A stretch of DNA of 64,000 bases from Diphasiastrum complanatum (taxonomy: Eukaryota > Streptophyta > Lycopodiopsida > Lycopodiales > Lycopodiaceae): the NCBI GenBank assembly GCA_029204225.1, contig CM055094.1, forward strand, positions 11,389,153 to 11,453,152, in the 5' to 3' direction. Positions 54,646 through 64,000 of this stretch are shown in pieces; within the stretch, counting starts at the first letter, position 1, and the number at the start of each line of letters is the position of its first letter. A program made the translations under genes and the position numbers. A model generated the notes under the pieces. The model searched no databases and was not told the DNA's origin. It saw only the letters and a list, made by a program, of their open reading frames with translations.

Positions 54646-57600
54646 TCCGTGCAAAGTTTTACGACATTTTCCAGTAATTCCACGATTGCAATGTTTATTT
54701 CGTTGTAAATCTCTTGCACAACTTATGGGCTGGCATACACACCATACCTCTACGGATGGGATGATGAGAGTACCTTCAGATTCACCTGCATGAAAACACA
54801 TCAACAAAGAGTATCCAAGCTTTTTCAATGAGTCAAGAAATGTGAGATTTGGTCTGGCAACAGATGGTGTGAATCCCTTTGGTGTACGAACAACTACGTG
54901 GTCCATTTGGCATGTTTGCTTGGTGAATTATAATATTCCTCCTTGGTTGAGTACAAAAAAGGGACACATTATGTTGGCACTTTTAATTCTTGGCCAACGC
55001 AAGGTTAAGAACATGGATGTGTATCTTGAGCCGCTAATTGACGAGTTGGAAGATTTGTGGAAGGGGATAAAAGCATATGACATTTTGCGCCCCTTACATG
55101 AGAGGGAGTTTACACTACATGCCATTGTAATGTGGACAATGCATGACTATCCAGGATTAGGTAAATGCTCAGGTAATCATTCAAGTTGGAAGATTTGTGG
55201 AAGGGGATAAAAGCATATGACATTTTGCGCCCCTTACATGAGAGGGAGTTTACACTACATGCCATTGTAATGTGGACAATGCATGACTATCCAGGATTAG
55301 GTGAATGCTCAGGTAATCATTCAAACAACGTCTATCTTGTGTACATAGGAGTTTGTTTACAGTTACATACAACTAGTAATTTTTGACATTTACAATGTAT
55401 ACTACAATGGCTATAATTATTCTTTCACATATACTTTTTTTAATAGTGATTGATAGTGAACATTTGCTGGACAGGCTTTCAAACGGCTGGGAAAAATGCT
55501 TGTTTTTTGTGCGGGCCAAATCTTGTGGGAAGATACTCTTATAGTCTCAAAAAAGTGGTTTATGAAAATCATCGTAAATACTTGCATGAAGGCCATCCAT
55601 TCAAAGACACTCATAGAAGAGGTTTTGGAGGAATAGTTGAGAGAGAGATGCCTCCAAAGAGGATGTCCGTGAAAGATTGGCGAAAACTATGGGAGGAATC
55701 TCAAGCAAAGCCAATCGATGGCATGAAAAGATTATTTATATTTCATTGTTTGAAATATTGGAATAACCTTTTGATTAATCACCTACTTGATCCCATGCAC
55801 ATAAAATGTGGGTGAATCTATCTGGAAACACTTGATTGGTGAAAAAGATACCATTGTTGCAAGGCACGATCTAAAAGAATCAAACACCAAAAAAGAATAT
55901 TGGATAAAGGATGGTGAAGATCATGCTCTGAAAGTACCTTGGACATTCACTAAGGAGGAGCTTAACCATGTGCGCTCCATTATTCATGACATTAGAACAC
56001 CAACTGGTTTTGCCCATTCTCTACGGTCATCATTCACAGTGGATGGAAAGTTGCAAGGTCTCAAATCTCATAATTGGCTAAAGATGATTCAATTCATCTA
56101 TCCATTGTCAATTCGTGGGTGCTTGTCAAATTATATTTGTGACACCATATACAAACTATCAATCATTGTCAGGTATTTACATGTACTTCGTGCATTTTTT
56201 TATTTAGTATTTATTGATTGGAAATTCAAATAGACATAAAATGGATTGAATATGTTGCAGATGGATGTGTTCAAAAGAAATCCGTGAGCTGGATCTTTGC
56301 AAGAGACATGAGGATATGGTGGAGATTGTGTGCACGTTTGAGAGATATTTTCCAACTTCTATCATGGACTCACAAGTGCATTTATTGGTGCACTTGGTTG
56401 AAGAAATTTCTATTGATGGTCCAGTGCACACTAGGTATAAGTGCATAAATTATCTTTTGCATGTGTATTTAAACTAAAGCAATTGATACATGAACTCATT
56501 AAATAAAACACTTATTTTTAACCATTTGTGACTTTTTAGGTGGATGTTCTTTATGGAAAGGTACATGAAAGTCTTAAAAGATTTTGTGCGTCAAAAGGCA
56601 AGGCCTGAAGGTAGCATGTCAGAGGGATGGTTAGTACATGAATTTCTCCTTTATGTTACTAAAATTTTGCACCAACTACATCCATCTGCTCCACTATTGT
56701 GGCGTGATGAGGAAGCCGAAGAGGTAACTAGTGAAAAACCTCCAGGGATGGGAAAGGTCCATAGGTTGGCACCCTTCCAACGAGAAAAAATTTCTACATT
56801 CATGCTTTATAATTGTGGAGTTATGGATAAATGGTTAGACCTAAATGAAGAAGAAAAAAAAAGGGAGGGCCTTGTCTAGAAGGCGCCAACGATAGAATAG
56901 AGATAGACACATGGCCTGAAGTTCATATGATCTTGAGCCATTGCCCAAGCAGTGCACTATAGAGTGGATGCATGACACACTACAAAAAGCAACAAAAGAG
57001 GGGCAAAAAATATCAAACGCAGAATGGGACTTTGTAAGAGGATGCGAATGGAAGGTATTATTCTTTAGATACTTTATTATTAGAACATTATTGTCTATAA
57101 CAATATTTGTTTAATCATTTTGAAACACCATGTTCATTCACAGTGATTATTTATGAGATTCATGTTTGTCATGTGGCAGTGCAAAATGTATAATGCTATA
57201 TGGGCTTTTGGTTTCCACTTTCGTGTTGAAAGGATTGATAACAAGAGATGCACACACGATTGTGGTGTAATAGCATCTTTCCAACGAGAAAGTCAAAGCA
57301 GTGCACGAGATCAGAATCCCATCTTAGGAGATATAGAATACGTAGGAACTACACAAAATATGTATGATGTGTCATTTGGTGAAAGTGGACACTATTTTTT
57401 ATTTGATGTGAAATGGTTCAAGGTAGTTTGTAGAGGGCCAAATGCAACCGTAAAATCGGATCCAAGTGGATTTTTTGCGATTCATTCATCGAAAACATTG
57501 AGCATGGAGTCCTTTGACACATTGGTGTTGCCTCGTCACTGTGAGCAGGTGCACATGCTATGCTATAATGTTTTTCATTTTATTGCAAGTGACTTCAGTA

Positions 57601-57967
57601 TTTGAGTTTTCGATATGTTCTAAAATAGTGATCTTTGCAGGTGGTTTTACAACCAGATCGACTAAACAAGATATGGTGGTTTGTAGCTCAAGTTGAACCA
57701 CGTTCACCACGAGTATTTGAGGGTGCAAATGTTGAGAATGAAATGGAAAACCTTAATTTTAACTATGAGATTGAGCTACCTAAAGATGTAGTAAATCGTC
57801 AAACCATACTTGAAGCACCCACTTCCATAGATGTTGAGAATAGAAATTCTAATAGTTAGGGTGATGAAATAATTTTTGAAAGTGAGAGTGATGATGAAAA
57901 TCATCTAAGAGGAGATGAATTGCAAGATGTTGTCGGTGATGAAATTGATTCTTGTAATTCTGAATAA
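54646..57967 (+). pseudogene. CACTA transposase tnp2, element C, 3' part
   Basis: It begins in mid-gene at cgtgcaaagttttacgac, the same point as 18673 in element B. The transposase_21 core (54690-55380) has MMRVPSDSPA, RFGLATDGVNPFG and NMDVYLEPLIDEL. An exon at 55450-55815 ends LLINHLLDPMHI, followed by GESIWKHLIGEKD. DUF4218 lies at 56265-56879 (FERYFPTSIMDSQVHLLVHLVEE, then WMFFMERYMKVLKDFVRQKARPEGSM). DUF4216 lies at 57153-57550 (FRVERIDNKR, LFDVKWFKVVCRGP, LVLPRHCEQV). An acidic tail runs to 57967. An internal stop at 54792 and a 140-bp duplication disrupt it. Confidence 0.88.
55045..55324. repeat. 140-bp tandem duplication inside CACTA C
   Basis: Blocks starting gttggaagatttgtgg at 55045 and 55185 are nearly identical for 140 bp. 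Because 140 is not a multiple of three, the duplication shifts the transposase frame. Element B has a single copy. Confidence 0.9.
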
Positions 57968-58249
57968 AAATTGATTATTGCAATTCTGAATGAAATTGAT
58001 TCTTACGATGCTTTCAAATGATTGTTATTTAGCCAAAATAGAGTCTCATTTATGGTCAAGTAAGTGAAAAGAATAGACATAGTTTGACTTCAATCCCATT
58101 TTTTCGGAGATAATGTCGGTGAAGATAGATGTACGACTTCATGTTCCAAGAAAATTCTCATTTTTTAACAAATGTTACAAAGGCAGTAAATCACTAAAAG
58201 CATGTGAGTTAATGAAATCACCACCACAAACTATGACAAAATCAAGTGT
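57968..58249. other. 3' flank of CACTA C
   Basis: About 280 bp without genes. A clear CACTA terminus was not found, so the end of element C is undefined. Confidence 0.4.
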
Positions 58250-58520
58250 TTCATCATAGTCAATCCCCTTGAATTGAGCATATCCCTTGGCAACTAGTCT
58301 TGTTTTATAATTGTTCACACTACCATCTTGATTAAGCTTGATCTTAAAGACCCATTTGCAAACAGTAACATTTTGTACCTTTTATGGAGGATCAATAATT
58401 TTACAAGTATCTCAAACAATGCATCATATACTCACTTTTCATTACATCAAATCACTCTTTTGTTGCTACAGTTTCATTCACACTTGAAGGAACATCATCA
58501 AACTTAAGGTAGTAATAAGG
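58250..58520 (-). pseudogene. copia RT N-terminal fragment (-)
   Basis: The minus strand reads [19 protein letters not shown], then [18 protein letters not shown], the copia RT opening. It is separated from the primer site at 58597 by only about 80 bp, so gag, protease and integrase have been deleted. Confidence 0.8.
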
Positions 58521-58596
58521 GCAATAAAAATTAAAAATCATCAACTTGTAATTGCTTCTCTCCTACTTGTATTTGAGTCTTGATGGTTGCATTTGA

Positions 58597-58608
58597 GCTC
58601 TGATACCA
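58597..58608 (-). other. tRNA-iMet primer-binding site, copia (-)
   Basis: The minus strand reads TGGTATCAGAGC, followed by the LTR terminus at 58609. Confidence 0.9.
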
Positions 58609-60544
58609 TGTTAAAATCAAAGGTTATGAATCTCATTTGGATACTAAAACCTTGAAAAAGCATCAAAGGTTTCACTTATATCTAATAGATAGAAAACTAG
58701 CACACAATTCAACCTATTTTGCATCTAGTTGGCAAGAGCTTTTGAACACCACAATAAAACTAGAAATAATTGATCTTCACATCCTGTCACACACGTGGAA
58801 AGTATAATACTTTGTTCAGATTCAGCTCTATTCATTAGACACAAAAAATATCACATTCATCATTCATCAATTCCTCATTAAAGAGCAAACTTTCCAAAAT
58901 CACCATCTCTTGATAATCTCTTGAAGTATGTACAAAATGAGCTCTCAATACATATCAAATGATCTCGAATATGAACAAACTGAAATTTGCGTGGACAATC
59001 CACGCACGGATTAACCACGCAAAAACTGCTTTCCGGTGCCGCCAACCTTTCCTCCCAAAATAGGTGCCGGAATTTTCAAAATTCAATTTTGCATGGATAA
59101 TCCACGCACATAAATTTTTCGGCGCCGTGTAGGAAAAACACCGGTGGAATGGCCGAAGGCGTGTGAAGAATCGCCAAAAATTGGCAAATCTAGCTTGATC
59201 AAAGACCATGTAGAACATTGTGGGGGCTCCACACATGTAATTCCAAGATGCCACGTGGCAACCCATTCCTAATATAGGTTAGGTCAAGTCAAGAGAGTTG
59301 GTCATGTCTATTTGGTGGTCATCCCTACTTTATAGGACCTACACCTAAGTTTAAGGTGAAAATTTGACCAACTAGCTACCTACCAAGCATAACTCTAGGA
59401 AATAGACTAGGGTTTCATTTTAGGTCAAGGAGAGTGAGTTAACTTCCTTATTACATGCTGGAAATCCACCTAACTTCAAGAAGGAGGTCGAATTTGGTAT
59501 GTATTCCCTCTCTCCATAGTGAGAAGATAGAAAATTTTTGGAGCTCATTGGCAATCTCAAGCTAGTTCACTATGTACATTGAGTTTTTGTGATCCAAATG
59601 AAACCAAATCAATTTCTACTTGTTTCTCAGGTTGAAGGCATACTACAACCTGTATTACACATGTGGGTTTGGATTTCAATGTTGATTTATGCCGATTGTT
59701 AATGCTTGTTGTTTGTCAAATTGCCAATCTAGATCAACTTTTTTGTGTCTAGTTTTTTGATAGATTGTTAAGCAAGCATCCCATCACTCTTGTAAATCTT
59801 TTGTAGATCCATTTATGGTCCTAAAGTACAGTACTTTCACAAGGCGTGTTCAGATTTTTTTTGGCATGGATAATCCACGCGTGGATGTTTCTGTTGAATT
59901 TCACACGTGTGAATTGTCCACTACATGTACTTGTGATCTCCTAAGGTGTGTAGATGCACCAAGATCAAGACTAGATTGAGATTCAAGATCTATCTTTGAT
60001 TCTATGGCAAAAACACACTACTACATGCATTCAATCACTTCCAACTCTCACTCACACGTGTGGGAAGTGTTCCAAAAGTATTCTAAGTAAAAACAAGCTG
60101 CTCTCCTCAGGTAGAGAGAGAAAAACCATCATGAACTCTCGGGTAGAGAGAGAAAGCTAGAAATTCAATGACACTCAAAATCCACTCAATCTCAAAATCA
60201 ATTAGATCCAAAAGGAGGAGTACAATGATACTAATAGATTCATGAGCTACCACTATGCTTAACTATGATTGGATCACACTTTGCCACCTCTTAATCCTAT
60301 TGGACCATTGATCCATGCACCTCTAAATTCTATTGGACTATATTCAAGCACACCTCAATTTTCTATTGGACCTCACAAGGTTCCACCTCTAAATCCTGTT
60401 GGACCTCTTAAGCTTCATCAAACAAAAGCATGACACTTGTCTACACTCTAATTGACACAAGTTTGGCTCTATTTTGGCTCAATATTGGCATTACAAGTGG
60501 AAATGGATAATTTGCCATCTATGCCAAATTTGACCCTATCAACA
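58609..60544 (-). repeat. copia 5' LTR and nested LTR-like sequence
   Basis: Non-coding from the primer site to tatcaaca at 60544. At about 1.94 kb it is too long for a single LTR of this type. The part from 59895 (TGAATTTCACACG) resembles the LTR at 62254-62866, so a second LTR of about 650 bp is probably nested or joined here. CACACGTGTG occurs at 59902 and 60053, and GCGTGGA palindromes occur at 58988, 59090 and 59864. Confidence 0.5.
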
Positions 60545-60829
60545 TCGTACACCTAAATGCTTGACTATGAAATTCTATGAGACCCCTATATCAAACATTT
60601 TGATTTACTTTACAATTTTCCACACGTGGAAACATCCTCCACACATGTGAGATTCACTTACAAACTTCTATCATAAAAAATACCAAGCTAGATTTTTTGC
60701 CAATTTCTCACAGTTTCATGCAAACAAAATTTTGGAAAACCGAGTAAGTGTCGGGTCTCACGTGGATACTCTACTTGGATAAACACAAAGTTTTCTAGCT
60801 GTGATTGTAGGTGTTTGATCCATTCCTTT
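60545..60829. other. Unassigned stretch
   Basis: Non-coding. It precedes the copia pol fragment and has CACACGTGGA and CACACATGTGA words like the LTRs. Confidence 0.35.
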
Positions 60830-62253
60830 ATGTCTAGGATCATCTAAAAAAGTAGATCTAGACAATGTTCTTTATGTACCTTCAATTACAAAGAACTTCT
60901 TGAGTGTAGGACAACTTATGGATAGTGGATTAGATGTACATTTCAAGCATGGAGCATGTTCTATCTTGAAAAATGTATTGCTAATGGTTTCAAGCAAGGG
61001 AGGTTATTCAAATTGGATGCTAATGTGATGGTTGGAAGTGTGAGCATGGCAAGGGAGGAGCTCACTCAATTATGGCACAAAAGGTTAGGCCATCCTAACT
61101 ACAAAGCTATGGAGACCATGGTGACAAGGGAGCTAGCAAGTGGACTTCCCAAAACCATATCCAAGTGTGGCAAGCTTTGTGAAGCTTGTGGACTCTCCAA
61201 ATCTCATAAGCTACCTTTCAAGAGATCTTTGACAAGATCTAACTCTCCTCTTGACCTTATACACTCGGATGTTCATTCATTTTCACATGAATCAAATGGT
61301 GGAGCTCTTATGTATGTCACATTTATTGATGATAGATCAAGATACTCTTGGGTTTATCTCTTGTCTAAGAAAAGTGAAGTCTTTGAATCCTTTGTAAATC
61401 TCAAAACTCTTGTGGAAAAGAAACTTAATACTAGCTTGAAAGTATTAAGAAGTGATAATGGAGGGGAGTACATCTCCAATAGGATGAAAGAGTTTTGTGA
61501 AACTAATGGCATTAGGAGAGAGTTTACTTGCACATATACTCCACAACAAAATGGAGTAGCTAAGAGAAAGAATAGGACACTATGTGAGTGTGCTAAAGCT
61601 ATGAGATTAGATGCATCCCTTTCTATTTTATTTTGGGGAGAAGCTATTTTATGTGCAAACTTTCTATGTAATAGAATGACTAATAGTGCCATTAAAGGAC
61701 TTACACCTTATAAAGTATTGTTTGGAAAAAATCTAAATCTTAGTGATTTGAAGGTTTTTGGATGTACTTGTTATGTACATATTCTCTTAGAAACAAGGAA
61801 AAAGAAAGATGCCACTTCTTTCAAAGGCATCTTTGTTGGTTATAGTGACAGTAAGAAAGCTTATAGGATATTTGATCCTATTACCAAAAAAGTTGCTGTA
61901 AGTAGAGATGTACTTTTTGATGAATCTCTCCAAGCCAAAGGAAAGGTGAATTCCAACAACACTCAACTTGTCAAGGATCATGTTATGGACGAGGAGGAGC
62001 TTCATGAAGATGAAGACCAATTGGAACTTACTCAAAGTCCAAGGGTGCCAAGAAGATCAACAAGGACAAGGACTGAGCCATCAAGGCTCACTTATAGTGA
62101 CAAAGGGGAGCAAAGGGAAGATTCTCGACTACTCAACTCTTATACTTTCTTGACTACTATGCTTGAAGAACCAACTAGTTTTGAGGAAGCAAATAAGTCT
62201 CAATATTGGAGGAAAGCTATGCAAGTAGAGTTTGATGCACTAATAAAAAATCA
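60830..62253 (+). pseudogene. copia protease end, GAG-pre-integrase and integrase (+)
   Basis: A protease tail and GAG-pre-integrase start (LDNVLYVPSITKN, LSVGQLMDSGLDVHFK) lead by frameshift near 60955 into a 449-codon frame. It has KQGRLFKLDANV and the intact zinc site (LWHKRLGHPN, CEACGLSKSH). The integrase has the first Asp in LIHSDVHSF, FIDDRSRYSW, and the second Asp in RSDNGGEYISN. The catalytic Glu position reads NGVAKRKNRT, Lys instead of Glu. Then come FWGEAILCANFLCNRM, FVGYSDSKKAYRIFDPI, an acidic linker and MQVEFDALIKNH, where it is cut by LTR sequence at 62254. Same family as element 1, which lacks this whole core. Confidence 0.92.
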
Positions 62254-62866
62254 TGCTGAATTCACACGTTTGGGATGCCCTACACATGTACTTTTGATCT
62301 CCTAAGCCCAATAATACCATAAAGATCAGACTAGCATTGGTTGACAATAGGAAAGCTGATCATACAGGAAATATTATTGTGTTACAAGCAAGATCCGTCA
62401 ACAAAACATAAGACTAAGCATCATAAATGCCTCAACTCGACTAGAGAGAGAAAATAGGAAGTACATAACTTGTGTAGAGAGAGAGGGCACAAAGATCTTG
62501 TCTCCAAATTTGCATTACACACAAATTTCATCATCTTCTCAATGAGAGTACATCACATATAGATAGATCCATGGACTCTCCTCCTACTTTGAGTTGAATT
62601 GGAGTTGTGAATCCACCTCTCAAGCTATCTAGACTTATTCAAGCAACCTCACTATGTCTAATTGTGCCACCTAGCCTTTTCATGCATTAAATGTGGCATG
62701 TAAAGTACAAATGGCAATTCCTATGGTAGCTCGAGTTTCTACTTCTACCTACCTTGAATATTTTAATCTAAGATGGGTCTTTACTAAGCCAAAAGAGCTC
62801 AATTCATCTTTGGCATTTTTAGGACCCCTACTCACAACATTAGATAGATTTTTCAATATTTTGACA
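62254..62866 (-). repeat. copia 3' LTR (-)
   Basis: The minus strand has the purine run agaaggag (plus 62867-62874), followed by TGTCAAAATATTG at 62866. The other end is set at tgaattcacacg (62254), where the plus-strand copia frame is interrupted. It is about 613 bp and belongs to the RNase H copy to the right. Confidence 0.65.
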
Positions 62867-62884
62867 CTCCTTCTAAAAATGTAT

Positions 62885-63981
62885 CTAATGTGGATCAAGC
62901 AATGATCTTGAGATAAGACCAAGATTAGATCTATGCTTTGAGAAGGCACTTTTGCAAAGTGGCTTTGTGAGTAGATTAGCAATACATGAAGATGTGTCGA
63001 TGTGTTCTAAGTTGATTTCACCTCCAATGAGCTTTTCCCTTACAAAATGGTGTGCCACTTCTATATGCTTGCTTCTTGCATGAAAAATAGGATTATTTGC
63101 AAGAGCTTGTGCCGATATGTTGTCACATTTGATCAAGGGAAGATCATCCTCTTTGATGCACTTTAGCTCCATGATTAACCTCTTGATCCAAAACACATCT
63201 TTAGTTGTTGTAGTGAGTGCTTTGTACTCGGCCTCACAAGATGATAGAGATATGGTATCTTGCTTCTTTAAAAGCCAAGACACAAGATTGCCTCCAAGAA
63301 AGATAGTTTATGCATTAATGGACTTTCAATCCATTTTACACTTGCAAAATTGGAATTCGAATAGACAACAATGGTTAGATCTTCATTCTTGTACAATAAA
63401 CCATAATCTTGAGTAGAAGATACATATCTTAGAACTCTCTTGGCCATCTTCCAATGTTGGATCTTGGGATCTTGCATAAATTGACTCAATTTGCGCACAC
63501 AATAGCTCAAATTGGGTCTAGTGATAGTAAGCCAAATTAAAGAGCCTATAAGACTCCTATAAAGTGTGATGTCCTCAAAGGATCTTTCATCACCTTTAAT
63601 AGGATCTTTTACATGTTGCTCCATGGGAGTATCTATGCCTTTACAATTTTGCATATTGAATTTTCTCAACATAGAAAAGACATATTTAGACTGACAAATA
63701 AAAGCATACTCTTCATGAAAATCAATCTCAAGGCCCAAAATGTAATGGATCTCTTCTAGATCTTGCATTTTAAATTATTTTTCTAATGCATCTTTGGTTT
63801 CTTGAACTAGCATCAAACAACTTCCACTAAGAATAATGTCATCTACATAGATTAGAAGAATGACAATATTACTACCATCAAACTTTAAGTACATAGAAGG
63901 ATCATAGTCACTAGGCACAAATCCTAATGAAAGTAGAAAGTTTTTGAGTCTTAAATACCATGATCTAGGTGCTTTCTTCAA
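62885..63981 (-). pseudogene. copia RT and RNase H (-), running off the window
   Basis: In minus-strand order, RT (63981-63775) has KKAPRSWYLRLKNFLLSLGF and the active site YVDD (LIYVDDIILSGS). After a stop near 63774 comes 63768-63268 with LEEIHYILGLEID, CKGIDTPMEQHVKD, LIGSLIWLTITRPNLSY and RVLRYVSSTQDYG. RNase H continues in a shifted frame (63283-62885) with WLLKKQDTISLSSCEAEYKAL, HARSKHIEVAHHFVREKL and LLTKPLCKSAF. The RNase H SDSDFA motif reads SNSNFA, which loses acidic residues. Two frame breaks. The rest of the element lies beyond 64000. Confidence 0.92.
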
Positions 63982-64000
63982 GCCATAAAGACTTCTAAAT

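Overview
The window looks like heterochromatic, transposon-dense plant nuclear DNA. The evidence is wall-to-wall Ty1/copia and Ty3/gypsy relics, CACTA (En/Spm) transposases with the plant-type DUF4218/DUF4216 tail, plant-style tRNA-Met primer sites, MITEs and long CT/GA, TA and GT microsatellites. Stacked, decayed retroelements and very few host genes fit a large-genome land plant, possibly a gymnosperm. That placement is inference, because nothing here fixes the species. Almost every coding region is a broken mobile-element gene.

Layout: 1-2.2 kb, decayed Ty3/gypsy protease-RT (-). 3.3-3.85 kb, a probable real host gene (-), a 60-residue homologue of the mitochondrial microprotein STMP1. 4.4-7.3 kb, unrecognised ORFs followed by a polypurine tract and an LTR-like stretch. 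About 7.4-16.3 kb, a CACTA element (A) with palindrome-rich subterminal regions at both ends, a decayed TNPA-like gene (-) and a decayed tnp2 gene (+), invaded by a MITE and by AC/CT repeat units. 16.4-19.6 kb, a (GA)74 tract, a 343-codon SET-domain ORF and, directly downstream on the same strand, the 5' half of a second CACTA transposase (B).

19.9-38 kb is a pile of copia elements: a 3' end with LTR (+), element 1 (-, 21.5-25.6 kb), element 2 (-, 26.1-32.4 kb, with a duplicated gag, a foreign exon-like insert and a chimeric ORF), an inverted partner copy (+, 32.4-34.35 kb), a gag plus LTR (-, 34.35-35.9 kb) and an RNase H plus LTR (+, 37.1-38 kb). 40.1-41.1 kb holds two adjacent hAT-type MITEs sharing a target-site duplication. 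41.6-42.2 kb holds an unrecognised possible host gene (-). 43-46 kb holds tandem duplications, a tRNA-like SINE-type dimer and a second, truncated copy of the SET 3' end. 47.1-54.6 kb is a mosaic of two copia elements (+), split by a Ty3/gypsy fragment (-) with an 884-bp LTR. 54.65-58 kb is the 3' half of a CACTA transposase (C), close kin of B. 58.2-64 kb holds three more copia fragments, the last running off the window.

The most interesting signal is the SET-domain (histone-methyltransferase-like) ORF. A diverged piece of the same SET sequence lies right against the first tnp2 exon, and another piece lies 27 kb away. This suggests a methyltransferase gene carried or copied by a CACTA-type transposon. 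Other notable points are the STMP1-like microprotein, an inverted pair of ~695-bp LTRs, subterminal palindromes in CACTA A, and repeated CACACGTGTG palindromes in the copia LTRs.
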